From assembly GCF_003850565.1 (NCBI RefSeq), contig NZ_CP027706.1:868001-932000 (forward strand): a DNA stretch of 64,000 bases, read 5' to 3'. Made by a program: the position numbers and the translations under genes. This stretch comes from Pseudomonas sessilinigenes. GTDB taxonomy: Bacteria > Pseudomonadota > Gammaproteobacteria > Pseudomonadales > Pseudomonadaceae. This document shows, piece after piece, positions 8,080-20,492 of the stretch (its first letter is position 1; every line of letters begins with the position of its first letter). A model generated the notes under the pieces. The model was not told the origin of the DNA, did no database searches, and worked only from the letters and a program-made list of their open reading frames with translations.

Positions 8080-8473
8080 TGGTGGAGCCGGGGGGATTTG
8101 AACCCCCGTCCGCCAGTACTCCGCTGTCGGTCCTACATGCTTAGCCGTGTCTATTGAGTTAACCCTCAGCGACCCGACGGGCAGGGTGCTTTGGGCGAGT
8201 TGTGTAAGTTTTAGCCGCTTCGTCCACAACGTACTGCACGGCGATTCTGTTCTATATGACAATCATTTTGGGTTTACAGACATCCCCTGATGATTGCTGG
8301 ACCCGAAGGTACCAGGGGGGAAGGGCTAGCGCCGCTTACGCAGCGAGAGCGTAATCCCCGTAGGTTTCGTCATTGGCAACTATAGGAAGTTGCAACAGTG
8401 GATTTACGAGTTCTGTTACCAACTCGGCATGCACCTAAAGTTTCGCAACCGGCGTCGAATCCAAAACGGCCCC
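8080..8473 (-). ncRNA. ssrA: Transfer-messenger RNA (tmRNA)
   Basis: This 394-nt RNA begins GGGGCCGTTTTGG and ends with a tRNA-Ala-like acceptor/T-arm and CCA. The tag reading frame gives ANDETYGDYALAA followed by TAA, ending in the ALAA degradation signal. tmRNA with SmpB rescues stalled ribosomes and marks the product for proteolysis. The tag is three residues longer than the E. coli ANDENYALAA, as I recall for the P. fluorescens/P. syringae branch. Its partner smpB is about 9 kb away, not adjacent. A terminator follows directly. Confidence 0.97.
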
Positions 8474-8505
8474 GAGCCTGTCATGCATCGACAACAGGTT
8501 GGCGG

Positions 8506-8535
8506 ATTCTACGCTAATCGTCGCCAGAAGGCCAA
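8506..8535 (-). promoter_or_regulatory. Candidate ssrA promoter
   Basis: On the minus strand TTGGCC and TAGAAT are separated by 18 nt. A start near 8498 would give a precursor about 25 nt longer than mature tmRNA, consistent with 5' processing by RNase P. The -35 box overlaps the terminator of the upstream gene. Confidence 0.4.
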
Positions 8536-8551
8536 CCCGAAGGTTGGCCTT
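8528..8551 (-). terminator. Hairpin after the small secreted-protein gene
   Basis: A 10-bp perfect stem, AAGGCCAACC/GGTTGGCCTT with a 4-nt loop, lies about 10 bp after the stop of the gene at 8561-8848. The T-tract is weak. Confidence 0.6.
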
Positions 8552-8560
8552 GGTGGTGGT

Positions 8561-8848
8561 CTACTGATCGCCCTTGGTGTTGTTCTGCAACATCTGGATC
8601 GCCTGGGTGGTCAGGGAGATGCAGTTCTTGGTGCCCTGCTCGGTGCCCTTGGCCTGTTCGGCGGTGGCTTGCTGGACCTTGGAGTCGATGTCGCTGCTAA
8701 GGTCCGAGCTCATGGCTTCGGTGCTGACCTTGGCGTCGCGAATCTTTTGCAGGTTGATCTGGCACAGGTCTTCTTGCCCGGCGGCGAACGCCGGTGAGGC
8801 CAACATTGCAGCAGTGATGAACAGTCCAGCCAGTGCAGAGCGCTTCAT
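8561..8848 (-). CDS. Small periplasmic hypothetical protein, 95 aa
   Basis: The protein has a clear signal peptide (MKRSALAGLF, hydrophobic core, AFA cleavage near residue 22). The mature part is about 73 aa, helical and hydrophilic, rich in Gln, Lys and Ser, with two cysteines (CQINLQ and KNCISL) that could form a disulfide. It is preceded by AAGGAG with good spacing before ATG at 8848. I know no function; similar short exported proteins are common in Pseudomonas. It sits alone between ssrA and dld, with its own hairpin terminator. Confidence 0.75.
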   Translation of the reverse strand: MKRSALAGLFITAAMLASPAFAAGQEDLCQINLQKIRDAKVSTEAMSSDLSSDIDSKVQQATAEQAKGTEQGTKNCISLTTQAIQMLQNNTKGDQ

Positions 8849-8982
8849 GGTCGTCTCCTTGGATCACAGGGGGGAGGCCCACTTTTATCGTGGGCCTGGA
8901 GAATGGACTGCGCCCGTGGGCCGGGGTTCTCTTTTTGTGCGAAAAGGCCGGCGCGGGCGCCCGTTGCCGGGCACCCTTGGCC

Positions 8983-11789
<2,807 letters not shown>

Positions 11790-11793
<4 letters not shown>

Positions 11794-12461
11794 TGGTCCT
11801 CCAGGATCAGCACCACCAGGTCTTTCGGGCCGTGGGCGCCGTAAGCCAGGACTTGCTCGATATCAGCGGTTTTCGACGGGCCGGAAACCAGCAGCGCATT
11901 GGTCGGCATGCCGCAAGCCCAGTTCATCTGTTGCTGCACCTGGTAGAAGTTGTCGCGGATCTCGCTGGCCTTGAGCAGGGCGAAATGCACCGGTGGTACC
12001 AGGCTCATCAGTCGCGGTTCCTCGCGGGTCGGCCAGAGGATCAGGCTGCCGGTGGCGGCGATGGCGCCCAGGGTGCCGGTGAGGCTGGCCGGGGTGTCGT
12101 TGAACAGCTCGGCCTTCCATTCTTCCACCGGCCGATCGTAGGCCTTGAGTTCGGGCAGCTCGGGATGCGCCGCCCAGTGCTGCTGCACCTGCTGGCCATG
12201 GGCGGTACCCGGGGCGATCAGCAGGCTGGGCAGTTGGCGCTCCTTGAGCAGGCGGGCGAGCAATTCGGGCCACTCGGCCGCGCGGCTCAGGTGGATCTCG
12301 GTGTGCACCGCTTCCATCTGTTTGCGCAACTGCGGGATGCGTTGCTCGGCGGTGTAGGTATAGGGCTCGGTGACCAGCGCCTCGTCGAAGTTATCCACAA
12401 TAGGCGTGGTGCCGCTCAGGCTGTTACGCAGCTTGGCGAGGATGTTGTGCTTGGCGCTCAT
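11790..12461 (-). CDS. lutC: L-lactate dehydrogenase complex subunit LutC/LldG
   Basis: This 223-aa LUD-domain protein is one of three subunits of the flavin-independent L-lactate dehydrogenase (LutABC = LldEFG). Visible family features include the GTLGAIAATGSLILWPTREEPRLMSLVPPVHFAL stretch and the C-terminal KTADIEQVLAYGAHGPKDL. The ATG at 12461 shares one base with the lutB stop (TGATG), which shows tight coupling. The gene ends inside dld. Confidence 0.9.
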
Positions 12462-13915
12462 CAGCGATCTTCCTGCTTGGCCAGGTGCTCGCGGGCCAGG
12501 TCGTGCAGCGACCGGGCGGCGGGTTTTGGCGCACTGTGGTTCTGGGTCCAGGGGCCGACGTTGCTCGGGGCCAGCGCCCGCAACCGGGTGGCCGCCAGGG
12601 TGAACAGGCGATACAGGGTGGGCGAGCTGTTCAGCCGCGCCCAGGCGTTCCAGATGAAACGCTCCTTGCGCGAGAACTTGCTGCCCTGGCCACGCATCAC
12701 CGGGTGCGGGCTGTCCGGGGCCTTGACGTTCTCTTCGCGCAGGCGCCGCAGCAACGCCGGGATTGGGATCTTCACCGGGCAGACTTCGCCGCAGGCACCG
12801 CACAGCGACGAAGCGCTGGGGTGATCCGGGACCTTGGCCAGGCCCACCATGTGCGGGGTGATGATCTTGCCGATCGGCCCCGGGTAGACCTCGCCATAGG
12901 TGTGGCCGCCGACCCTCGTGTACACCGGGCAGTGGTTCATGCAGGCGCCGCAGCGGATGCAGTTCAGGGTCTGGCGCAGTTCGCTGTCGGCAAACGCCTG
13001 GCTGCGGCCGTTGTCCAGCAGCACCAGGTGCACTTCCCGGGGGCCGTCGAGCTCATGCTCTTTGCGCGGGCCGGAGATCATGTTGACGTAGGTGGTGATC
13101 GGCTGGCCCAGGGCCGAGCGGGTCAGCAGCGACAACAACGGCACTACGTCGCGCAGGTTCTCGACCACTTTCTCGATCCCGGTGACAGCGATGTGCACCG
13201 GAGGCACGGTGGTGGACATGCGGCCGTTGCCTTCGTTTTCCACCAGCAGCAGGGTGCCGGTCTCGGCCACGGCGAAGTTGACGCCCGAGACGCCGATGTC
13301 GGCTTCGAAGAATTTCTGCCGCAGGACCCTGCGACCGATCTGGATGAGTTGGTCGACGTCCTTGGTGTACTCCACGCCAAGTTTGTCGTGGAACAAGGAC
13401 GCGACCTGACCGGCATTCTTGTGGATCGCCGGCATAATGATGTGTGAAGGCTTCTCGTGGTCGAGCTGGACGATGAACTCGCCCATGTCCGACTCAAGGC
13501 ATTCAATGCCTTGTTCAGCGAGGACATGGTTCATTTCCATTTCCTCGCTGACCATCGATTTGCCCTTGATCACTTGCCGTGCCTCGTGAGCACGGATGAT
13601 CGAAAGAACGATGCCATTGGCCTCGTCCACCGTTTCCGCCCAGTGCACAGTCACACCGTTGCGGGTCAGGTTCTGTTCCAGGCGCTCGAGCAGGTCGGGC
13701 AGCTTGGACAACGCCCGGGCGCGAATCGCATTGCCCAGGGCGCGCAGGTGTTCGCGCTCAAAGGCATCGCTGAACGAGGCCGCACGCTTGGCCATGAGTG
13801 AATCCATGGCGCTGCGAAAGTTGTTGCGCAGTTGCTGGTCGCCCAGGGCCTGGTGGGCCCGGGTGCGAAAATCGTCCGCCACCGTCGTGGTCGGAATCAG
13901 CTCGGGAGTGCTCAT
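12461..13915 (-). CDS. lutB: L-lactate dehydrogenase complex Fe-S subunit LutB/LldF
   Basis: This 484-aa subunit has an N-terminal LUD domain (about 60-300, with VNFAVAETGTLLLVENEGNGR) and two ferredoxin-type clusters, CIRCGACMNHCP and CGACGEVCP (about 310-390). A C-terminal DUF3390-like tail follows. It carries electrons within the LutABC complex. The ATG at 13915 overlaps the lutA stop by 4 bp. Normal length for the family. Confidence 0.93.
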   Translation of the reverse strand: MSTPELIPTTTVADDFRTRAHQALGDQQLRNNFRSAMDSLMAKRAASFSDAFEREHLRALGNAIRARALSKLPDLLERLEQNLTRNGVTVHWAETVDEANGIVLSIIRAHEARQVIKGKSMVSEEMEMNHVLAEQGIECLESDMGEFIVQLDHEKPSHIIMPAIHKNAGQVASLFHDKLGVEYTKDVDQLIQIGRRVLRQKFFEADIGVSGVNFAVAETGTLLLVENEGNGRMSTTVPPVHIAVTGIEKVVENLRDVVPLLSLLTRSALGQPITTYVNMISGPRKEHELDGPREVHLVLLDNGRSQAFADSELRQTLNCIRCGACMNHCPVYTRVGGHTYGEVYPGPIGKIITPHMVGLAKVPDHPSASSLCGACGEVCPVKIPIPALLRRLREENVKAPDSPHPVMRGQGSKFSRKERFIWNAWARLNSSPTLYRLFTLAATRLRALAPSNVGPWTQNHSAPKPAARSLHDLAREHLAKQEDR

Positions 13916-14736
13916 TGGGCACCTCCGGTACGCTGCCAGAGGAAGCTCGCCAGGTGCTGGCCGCGCAATGCCTCTCTTTGTTTCTCCAGGGCGCCGTTGA
14001 TGTTCATCAAGCAGCCGCAGTCGGCACTGACCACCTGGTGCGCGCCGGAGTCCTTCAGTGCGCGGGTCTTGTCCGCGACCATGGCGCCAGAGATATCCGG
14101 CATTCGGACGCTGAAAGTCCCGCCAAAGCCACAGCATTCGCTTTCGTGGCTGTGTTCTACCCGTTCCACGTTGCTCAGTTGTGACAGCAGCTCACGCCCG
14201 TGCAGGTGGGTGTTCATTTCCCGGCGCGCCGAGCAGGAAGTGTGCAAGGCCACCTTGATCGGCTTACCGCTGTCCTTGAGTTGCACCTTGCACACATGCA
14301 GGAGGAACTCGGCCAGCTCGTAGGTGCGTGCGGCCAGGGCCTGCACCTGTGCCAGGGTCTCGGGCTCGTCCTTGAACAAGTCCGCGTAGTGCTCGCGAAT
14401 CATCCCGGCGCAGGAGCCCGAGGGCACTACCACCGGATAGTCCCCGGCGAACAGCGCCAGTTGTGCGCGGGCCACGGTGCGCGCCTGCTCGGTGTAACCG
14501 CTGGTGTAGGCCGGTTGTCCGCAGCAGCTTTGCCCCTGTGGGTATTCCACGCGAATGCCTTCGCGCTCCAGCAGGTGGATCGCATCCATCCCGGCTTCGG
14601 GATAGAACAGATCGACCACGCAAGTGCCGAACAGGTAGACCCGCGCGGGCTTGGCGCCAGGGTACTGCCGGGGCTCGGCCAAAGGTGGCGCGACACGGGT
14701 CGCATTGGGCACGGCGTTGTAGAAAAGCTCGCTCAT
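13912..14736 (-). CDS. lutA: L-lactate dehydrogenase complex subunit LutA/LldE
   Basis: This 274-aa protein contains two CCG domains, seen as QSCCGQPAYTSGY (about 79-91) and SECCGFGGTFSV (about 200-211). These modules bind unusual Fe-S clusters in heterodisulfide-reductase-like proteins. It is the first gene of the lutABC-dld block and follows the permease gene by 136 bp. The N terminus is somewhat longer than in Bacillus LutA, with an extra stretch MSELFYNAVPNATRV before the conserved VYLFGTCVVD. Confidence 0.92.
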   Translation of the reverse strand: MSELFYNAVPNATRVAPPLAEPRQYPGAKPARVYLFGTCVVDLFYPEAGMDAIHLLEREGIRVEYPQGQSCCGQPAYTSGYTEQARTVARAQLALFAGDYPVVVPSGSCAGMIREHYADLFKDEPETLAQVQALAARTYELAEFLLHVCKVQLKDSGKPIKVALHTSCSARREMNTHLHGRELLSQLSNVERVEHSHESECCGFGGTFSVRMPDISGAMVADKTRALKDSGAHQVVSADCGCLMNINGALEKQREALRGQHLASFLWQRTGGAQ

Positions 14737-14872
14737 CAGGCGTGTCTCCGGGTGGTCCCGGTTATTCGTCTGTCGCGGCGGCTGAAAGATAAACCAGCAA
14801 GCTTTCAGCAGCCTTGCAGACCGGGTGGTGAATGACTGGCGCCGCGACTCCTTGCGGCGCCATCAGTATTGT

Positions 14873-16567
14873 CTAGTGCACCAGCATGCCGGTGAACCAG
14901 TAGGCCTGGGCCAGGGTGATCAGACCGACGATAGTGGCAAAGAACAGGCTGTGCTTGAGGGTGAAGCGGAACAGATCGGACTCCTTGCCCACCAGGCCGG
15001 TGGCGGCGCAGGCCACGGCGATCGACTGCGGCGAGATCATCTTGCCGGTCACGCCACCGCTGGTGTTGGCCGCCACCAGCAGGGTGTCGTTGACCCCCAG
15101 TTGATGCGCGGTGGTGGCCTGCAGCGAACTGAACAGGGCGTTGGACGAAGTATCGGAACCGGTGAGGAACACCCCCAGCCAGCCCAGGAACGGCGAGAAG
15201 AACGGGAAGGCCGCGCCGGTGGCCGCCAGGACCAGGGCCATGGTCGAAGACATGCCCGAATAGTTGGTGACGAAGGCGAAGGCCAGCACCATGCCGATGG
15301 ACAGGATCGGCCAGCGCAGCTCGTAGAAGGTTTCCTTTAAAGTGGTCAGACCAGTTTTAAAGTCGATCTTCAGTACCAGCATGGACAGCAGTGCCGAGAA
15401 GAAGATCGCGGTGCCAGTGGCCGAGATCGGGTCGAACTTGAACACCGCAGGAATGGCTGTGGGCGTGGTGACGATCGGCGCCACCTTGATCACCAGCTGA
15501 TCCAGGTGCGGGATGGCGAAGTTGAACACCCAGGCGTACATCGCGCCGCCGGCGGCGAACATCGCCTTGAACGGCTTGAGGGTCCAGAGGGTGACCAGCA
15601 CGGTGAGGATCAGGAAGGGCGACCAGGCCTTGAAGATCTGGCCCAGGCTGTAGGGCGAGGCCAGGGTCCTGCGTGGCTGGCCGAAGCCGCCGGCGCTGGC
15701 GGTGATGGCGATGTCGGCGCTGACTCCGGGAATGCGTGCACCGGCGCTGCGCTTGGGCTGCCAGATCTTCAGGAACAGCGTCAGGGCGATCAGGCTGGCC
15801 AGGGCCGAGGTGATGTCCGGCAGCTCCGGGCCGATGAAGTTCGAAGTGAAGTATTGGGTCACGGCGAAGCTCAGGCCGGCCACCAGTGCCGCTGGCCAGG
15901 TCTCCCTGACACCGCGCAGGCCGTCCATCATGAACACCAGCCAGAACGGCACGAACAGCGACAGCAGGGGCAGTTGGCGGCCGGTCATGGCGCCGATCTT
16001 GAAGGCGTCGATACCGGTCACCTGGCCGGCGACGATGATCGGGATGCCCAGGGCGCCGAAGGCCACTGGCGCGGTGTTGGCGATCAGGCACAGGCCCGCG
16101 GCGTACAGCGGGTTGAAGCCCAGGCCCACCAGCAGGGCGGCGGTGATCGCCACGGGAGCGCCGAAGCCTGCCGCACCTTCGAGGAAGGCGCCGAAGCAGA
16201 AGCCGATCAGCAGTACCTGCAGGCGCTGGTCGTCGGTGATCGACAGCACCGAGCTGCGGATGATTTCGAACTGGCCGCTCTTCACGGTCAGCTTGTAGAG
16301 GAATACGGCGGCGACGATGATCCAGGCGATGGGCCATAGACCGTAGGCAAATCCATAGCCAGCGGCAGCGAAGGCCATGTCGGCGGGCATCTGGAAGGCG
16401 AAGATCGCCACCAGGATCGACAAGGCGAGGGTGATGCTCCCGGCGACATGTCCCTTGAGGCGGAACACGGCCAGAGCCAGGAAGAAGAACACAATCGGGA
16501 TGACGGCAGCGAGAGCGGACAGGCCGAGGCTGCCAAGCGGGCTATAGAGCTGTTGCCAGGTTTGCAT
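14873..16567 (-). CDS. lldP: L-lactate permease (LctP family)
   Basis: This 564-aa inner-membrane protein has about 12-14 hydrophobic spans and the family blocks [29 protein letters not shown] (about 120-150) and [17 protein letters not shown]. It imports L-lactate, D-lactate and probably glycolate with protons. It is the first gene of the likely lldP-lutABC-dld operon and diverges from lldR across a 260-bp control region with an LldR operator. Confidence 0.95.
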   Translation of the reverse strand: MQTWQQLYSPLGSLGLSALAAVIPIVFFFLALAVFRLKGHVAGSITLALSILVAIFAFQMPADMAFAAAGYGFAYGLWPIAWIIVAAVFLYKLTVKSGQFEIIRSSVLSITDDQRLQVLLIGFCFGAFLEGAAGFGAPVAITAALLVGLGFNPLYAAGLCLIANTAPVAFGALGIPIIVAGQVTGIDAFKIGAMTGRQLPLLSLFVPFWLVFMMDGLRGVRETWPAALVAGLSFAVTQYFTSNFIGPELPDITSALASLIALTLFLKIWQPKRSAGARIPGVSADIAITASAGGFGQPRRTLASPYSLGQIFKAWSPFLILTVLVTLWTLKPFKAMFAAGGAMYAWVFNFAIPHLDQLVIKVAPIVTTPTAIPAVFKFDPISATGTAIFFSALLSMLVLKIDFKTGLTTLKETFYELRWPILSIGMVLAFAFVTNYSGMSSTMALVLAATGAAFPFFSPFLGWLGVFLTGSDTSSNALFSSLQATTAHQLGVNDTLLVAANTSGGVTGKMISPQSIAVACAATGLVGKESDLFRFTLKHSLFFATIVGLITLAQAYWFTGMLVH

Positions 16568-16618
16568 AGTGGGGTGGCCCCTAATTGTTGTTGGTCAGGC
16601 ACTGCTAGCGTCTTGGTT

Positions 16619-16635
16619 AATTGGTAAGACCAATT
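16619..16635. promoter_or_regulatory. LldR operator
   Basis: A perfect palindrome AATTGGT-AAG-ACCAATT. It closely matches the known operator of the GntR/FCD lactate regulator LldR (AATTGG-type arms with a 3-bp centre). It lies about 50 bp upstream of lldP and just downstream of the candidate lldP transcription start, where LldR would block transcription until lactate binds. Confidence 0.85.
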
Positions 16636-16652
16636 TACAATCGCTGTTGGCT

Positions 16653-16682
16653 AGGGTAAAAGCCCGATGCTCGGTGTGTCAA
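16653..16682 (-). promoter_or_regulatory. Candidate lldP promoter
   Basis: On the minus strand a consensus TTGACA (-35) lies 18 nt before TACCCT (-10). The predicted start near 16646 places the LldR operator at about +11 to +27. The weak -10 would suit a regulated promoter. An 8-bp inverted repeat (CGCCCTAA/TTAGGGCG, 16688-16721) of unknown role is just upstream. Confidence 0.45.
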
Positions 16683-16827
16683 TTTGCCGCCCTAAAACTT
16701 TTGTAGCAGGCCGTTAGGGCGACTCATCTGTTCGCTGGAAATGGCAGTGTTCTGCTAGGTGTGGGCAGGGTCTGAATAGGCCAGAATAGAGCCCCCCGAC
16801 GATGGGTCGGAGGGTGGGGAGTGAGTG

Positions 16828-17595
16828 ATGGGGTTTGACCAGATACGCCAGCGCCGTTTGTCCGACGATATTGTCGAGCGCCTGGAAGCGATGATTCTCG
16901 AGGGCACCTTGAAGGCGGGCGAGCGCTTGCCGGCCGAGCGAGCCCTGGCCGAGCAGTTTGGGGTTTCACGGCCATCGCTGCGTGAAGCGATCCAGAAGCT
17001 GACCGCCAAGGGGTTGCTGATCAGCCGCCAGGGCGGCGGCAATTATGTGGTGGAAGGCCTGGGCTCGACCTTCAGCGACCCATTGCTGCATCTTCTGGAA
17101 AACAATCCCGAGGCCCAGCGCGATCTATTGGAGTTCCGCCACACCCTCGAAGCGTCCTGCGCCTATTACGCGGCGTTGCGGGCGACCCCGGTGGATCGCG
17201 AGCGTCTGACCCAGGCCTTCGAAGAACTGCAGGATTGCTATGCCCATGCCAATGACGACAGCCGCAGCGAGGAGGGGGCGGCGGATGCGCGGTTCCACCT
17301 GGCGATTGCCGAGGCCAGCCATAACGCGGTGCTGTTGCACACCATTCGCGGGCTGTTCGATCTGCTCAAGCGCAACGTGGTGACCAATATCGGTGGCATG
17401 TACAAGCAGCGCACGGAAACCCGCGAGATGCTGATCAGCCAGCACCGTGACCTGTACCTGGCGATTATCGAGGGGCGTGCGGAGGAGGCGCGTGAGGTCT
17501 CCAGCCGGCACATTCTCTATGTGCAGGAGGTGCTTGAGGAAGTGCGTCAGGAAGTACAGCGAGTGGCCCGGGCCGAACGGCGCAAGGGCATCTGA
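16828..17595 (+). CDS. lldR: Lactate-responsive GntR/FCD repressor LldR
   Basis: This 255-aa regulator has a winged helix-turn-helix (about 8-75, with AERALAEQFGVSRPSLREAIQKL) and a C-terminal FCD ligand domain (about 90-235) with metal-binding histidines such as that in FHLAIAEASHN. GGGGAG precedes ATG 16828; the GTG three bases upstream is a less likely start. It diverges from lldP, and P. aeruginosa keeps the same lldR-smpB adjacency. Expected role: lactate relieves repression of lldP-lutABC-dld. Confidence 0.9.
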   Translation: MGFDQIRQRRLSDDIVERLEAMILEGTLKAGERLPAERALAEQFGVSRPSLREAIQKLTAKGLLISRQGGGNYVVEGLGSTFSDPLLHLLENNPEAQRDLLEFRHTLEASCAYYAALRATPVDRERLTQAFEELQDCYAHANDDSRSEEGAADARFHLAIAEASHNAVLLHTIRGLFDLLKRNVVTNIGGMYKQRTETREMLISQHRDLYLAIIEGRAEEAREVSSRHILYVQEVLEEVRQEVQRVARAERRKGI

Positions 17596-17600
17596 TGCAA

Positions 17601-17655
17601 ATCGCCGGTACTGCGGTTCCTGCAGCGATGGCGCAGAAACCGCAGTACCGGCGAT
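17601..17655. repeat. Long perfect hairpin between convergent lldR and smpB
   Basis: Two 18-bp arms (17601-17618 and 17638-17655; ATCGCCGG... and its complement) enclose a 19-nt loop. The genes converge here, so the structure can serve as a shared transcription end, though no T-run follows. A REP-type element is the alternative. Confidence 0.8.
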
Positions 17656-17676
17656 GACGGCTTCAGGGCAGGACGG

Positions 17677-18159
17677 TCAGTCTTCCTTGCCCTTGGTCCG
17701 CACGGCGCGCTGCAATTCCCGGTCGGAATCGCGCTCGCGCTCGGTGTGCCGCTTGTCATATTCCTTCTTGCCCTTGCCCAGTGCGATCTCGCACTTGACC
17801 AGGTGCTTGCTCCAGTAGAGCGAAAGGCAGACGCAGGCATAACCCTTCTGCTGCACTGCGGCGAACAGCTTTTCCAGCTCGCGCTGGTTGAGCAGCAGCT
17901 TGCGCGTGCGCGTCGGGTCGGCGATGACGTGGGTGCTGGCGGTGGTCAGCGGGGTGAAATGGCTGCCGAACAGCCAGGCCTCGCCATCCTTGAGCAGCAC
18001 GTAACTGTCCACCAGTTGCGCCTTGCCCGCCCGCAGACTCTTTACTTCCCAGCCGGCCAGGACCAGTCCAGCCTCGAACCTGTGTTCGATGAAGTAATCG
18101 TGACGCGCCTTTTTATTCTGCGCGATGGTCCCTGTTGGGTGTTTCTTCTGTTTAGCCAT
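17677..18159 (-). CDS. smpB: tmRNA-binding protein SmpB
   Basis: This 160-aa protein binds the tRNA-like part of tmRNA and delivers it to stalled ribosomes. Seen: the N-terminal start [24 protein letters not shown], the core [14 protein letters not shown] and a basic C-terminal tail ([24 protein letters not shown]). Length is normal. It is divergent from a symporter gene and about 9 kb from ssrA. Confidence 0.97.
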   Translation of the reverse strand: MAKQKKHPTGTIAQNKKARHDYFIEHRFEAGLVLAGWEVKSLRAGKAQLVDSYVLLKDGEAWLFGSHFTPLTTASTHVIADPTRTRKLLLNQRELEKLFAAVQQKGYACVCLSLYWSKHLVKCEIALGKGKKEYDKRHTERERDSDRELQRAVRTKGKED

Positions 18160-18275
18160 AGGGGCGGCATTATAGGGAGTTGCGCGGCCGCCCGCTACGG
18201 TGATGCAGCGTGCTTGAGCAGGTTGATCGAATCCCGGACAATGCGCGCTCTTTTTTTCGGTTGGGCGTGTTAACG

Positions 18276-19679
18276 ATGTCGACAGACAGGGTCTCTGTCC
18301 ATGGCGGTTGGGCAAGCCGCTGGGTCTTTATACTCGCTGCAACTGGTTCGGCCGTGGGCCTGGGGAGCATCTGGAAATTCCCCTATATGGTCGGCGTCTA
18401 TGGTGGCGGTGCTTTTGTCCTGGTGTTCCTGGCGTGTATCGCGCTGATCGGCTTGCCGGTGATGCTGGCCGAGACATTGATCGGGCGACGGGCTCGGCAG
18501 AGTCCGGCGAATGCGCTGAAAGTCCTGGCCCAAGAGGCCGGGCATTCGGCCAAGTGGTCCTGGGGCGCTTTTGCCGGAATGATCACGGCCTTGTTGATCC
18601 TTTCCTTCTATAGCGTGGTGGGTGGTTGGTCGCTGGACTACATCATCGACATGGGGCGTGGGGATTTCAGCGGCGTCACGGCGGAGCAGGTAGGGGCCTA
18701 CTTCGCTTCCGTGACCGCCGACCCTTGGCGCCTGACGCTCTGGCACACGTTGTTCATGCTGCTGTCGGCGCTGGTGATTGCCAAGGGCGTAGTCGCCGGG
18801 CTCGAGCGTAGCCTGCGGATCATGATGCCGCTGCTGTTCGTGATGCTGCTGGTGCTGCTGGGCTACAGCATGACCACCGGGCACTTCATGCAGGGTTTGC
18901 ACTTCATGTTCGACTTCAGCCTGGAGCGGCTGCTGGATGGCCTGTTGCCTGCCATGGGCCATGCCTTCTTTTCCCTCAGTGTGGGGGTTGGCTCGATCAT
19001 GATCTACGGCGCCTACATGCCCAAGCATTCGTCCCTGGCCGGAACGGTGGTGGGCGTGGCGCTGCTGGACACCTTTGTCTCGTTGTTGGCCGGGATGGCG
19101 CTGTTCCCCATCGTCTTCGCCGCGGGACTGAATCCCAGTGAAGGGCCGGGGCTGATGTTCATCAGCCTGCCATTCGCCTTTGGAAATGTGGCGTTCGGCC
19201 AGCTCATGGGCGTAGTGTTCTTTATCCTGGTGGCCATTGCTGCATGGAGTTCAGCCATTTCCCTGCTGGAGCCCATGGTGGCTTATCTTGTGGAGAAGAC
19301 TAAAATCCGCCGCGCCTGGGTGACGTTCTGGTTGGCGTTCAGTTGCTGGTTCGTGGGGTTGGGAACGGTGTTTTCCTTCAACATCTGGCAACAGGCCAAG
19401 TTTTTCGTGAACGATGGCGGCGCTTTCCACCTCTACCAATGGGGGGCGGCCGGCGGCCTGGACTTCTTCGGCGTGATCGACTTCTTCACCTCGCGGATCA
19501 TGTTGCCCCTAGGCGGTTTGTGCTTCGTGGTATTTGCAGGTTGGGTGATGGGCCGTGAGGCAGTGCGTGATGAGTTGTCGCTGCGCAGTCCCTTGTTGTT
19601 CGCCCTGGCCTTGTTTTTGATGCGCTATGTGGCGCCCGTCGGCATTCTTGTGGTGTTTGCCGCCCAGTTGTGGAAATGA
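18276..19679 (+). CDS. Sodium-dependent transporter of the NSS/SNF family
   Basis: This 467-aa inner-membrane protein has about 11-12 spans, like MhsT- and TnaT-type bacterial symporters. The first span carries [26 protein letters not shown] (about 22-48), the sodium and substrate site of the family. Substrate is probably an amino acid, but which one cannot be read. The ATG at 18276 has only a weak ribosome site (GGGCG). In P. aeruginosa smpB and ratA are direct neighbours, as I recall, so this gene seems to be inserted between them. Confidence 0.88.
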   Translation: MSTDRVSVHGGWASRWVFILAATGSAVGLGSIWKFPYMVGVYGGGAFVLVFLACIALIGLPVMLAETLIGRRARQSPANALKVLAQEAGHSAKWSWGAFAGMITALLILSFYSVVGGWSLDYIIDMGRGDFSGVTAEQVGAYFASVTADPWRLTLWHTLFMLLSALVIAKGVVAGLERSLRIMMPLLFVMLLVLLGYSMTTGHFMQGLHFMFDFSLERLLDGLLPAMGHAFFSLSVGVGSIMIYGAYMPKHSSLAGTVVGVALLDTFVSLLAGMALFPIVFAAGLNPSEGPGLMFISLPFAFGNVAFGQLMGVVFFILVAIAAWSSAISLLEPMVAYLVEKTKIRRAWVTFWLAFSCWFVGLGTVFSFNIWQQAKFFVNDGGAFHLYQWGAAGGLDFFGVIDFFTSRIMLPLGGLCFVVFAGWVMGREAVRDELSLRSPLLFALALFLMRYVAPVGILVVFAAQLWK

Positions 19680-19686
19680 AGCTCAC

Positions 19687-20121
19687 ATGACGACCCATAT
19701 TCAACGTTCGGCCCTTTTGCCTTATCCGGCGCAGTTTCTTTATGACCTGGTCAACGATGTGGCCCGGTATCCGGAGTTTCTCCCTTGGTGCTCTTCGTCC
19801 ACGGTGCTCGAGAGCAGCTCCGAGCATATGCGCGCCAGCCTGGAGGTGGCCAAGGGAGGGTTGAGCCAGCATTTCGTCACGCGTAATGCTCTGGTGCCGG
19901 GGCAGTCCATCGAGATGAATCTGGAGGAGGGGCCGTTCAATCAGTTGCACGGTCTGTGGGTGTTCAAGCCGCTGGGCGAGAAGGCCTGCAAGATCAGCCT
20001 GGACCTGTCATTCGACTACGCTGGGCCGCTGGTGCGCGCCACCCTGGGGCCGCTGTTCAATCAGGCGGCGAATACCCTGGTGGATGCATTCTGCCAGCGC
20101 GCCAAGCAATTGCATGGTTGA
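19687..20121 (+). CDS. ratA: RatA-like START/polyketide-cyclase-fold protein
   Basis: This 144-aa protein is a ubiquinone-binding START-domain member related to Coq10. Motifs: YDLVNDVARYPEFLPWC (about 20-36), EMNLEEGPFNQLHGLW and SFDYAGPLVRATLGPLFNQAANTLVDAFCQRA. In E. coli RatA has been described as a toxin blocking 70S ribosome association; a respiratory quinone role is an alternative. The ATG at 19687 is 7 bp after the symporter stop. Confidence 0.88.
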   Translation: MTTHIQRSALLPYPAQFLYDLVNDVARYPEFLPWCSSSTVLESSSEHMRASLEVAKGGLSQHFVTRNALVPGQSIEMNLEEGPFNQLHGLWVFKPLGEKACKISLDLSFDYAGPLVRATLGPLFNQAANTLVDAFCQRAKQLHG

Positions 20122-20422
20122 GGCGATGATGCGGATCGAAGTGGTGCATGCCGCGCTCGATCGCCAGTTGCTGGTCGAGGTGCAGGTGCCTGAGGGTACG
20201 ACCTTGCGAGGGGCATTATTGGCTTCTGCCTTGGGCGAGCATTTTCCCGGTTTGGACCTGATGGCTTGCCCGGTCGGGATCTTCGGTCGGCAGGTCAACG
20301 ACCCTGAACGGCATGTGCTCCAGGCAGGGGATCGGATCGAGGTCTATCGTCCGCTGCTGGCGGACCCCAAGGAAGTGCGCCGGATGCGGGCGGCCAAGGC
20401 TGCCGAGGCGCGTAAGCGCTAA
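20114..20422 (+). CDS. rnfH: RnfH family ubiquitin-fold protein (RatB)
   Basis: This 102-aa protein has a beta-grasp fold signature (IEVVHAALDRQLLVEVQVPEGTTLRGAL ... VGIFGRQVNDPERHVLQAGDRIEVYRPLLADPKEVRRMRA). It overlaps ratA by 8 bp, as in many gamma-proteobacteria. The start is uncertain: ATG 20114 gives the overlap, but ATG 20126 or 20129 sit just after GAGG. Function is unknown despite the Rnf name. Confidence 0.85.
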   Translation: MVEAMMRIEVVHAALDRQLLVEVQVPEGTTLRGALLASALGEHFPGLDLMACPVGIFGRQVNDPERHVLQAGDRIEVYRPLLADPKEVRRMRAAKAAEARKR

Positions 20423-20449
20423 GAGCCGTGACCGGTTTCGCCAGGCAAT

Positions 20450-20479
20450 AAAAAAGCCCGGGTAGATCCGGGCTTTTTT
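20450..20479 (+). terminator. Bidirectional terminator between rnfH and bamE
   Basis: An AAAAAAGCCCGG/CCGGGCTTTTTT hairpin with a 6-nt loop. It ends the ratA-rnfH transcript on + and bamE on -. Confidence 0.9.
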
Positions 20480-20492
20480 GTGAGCTGCAGTT

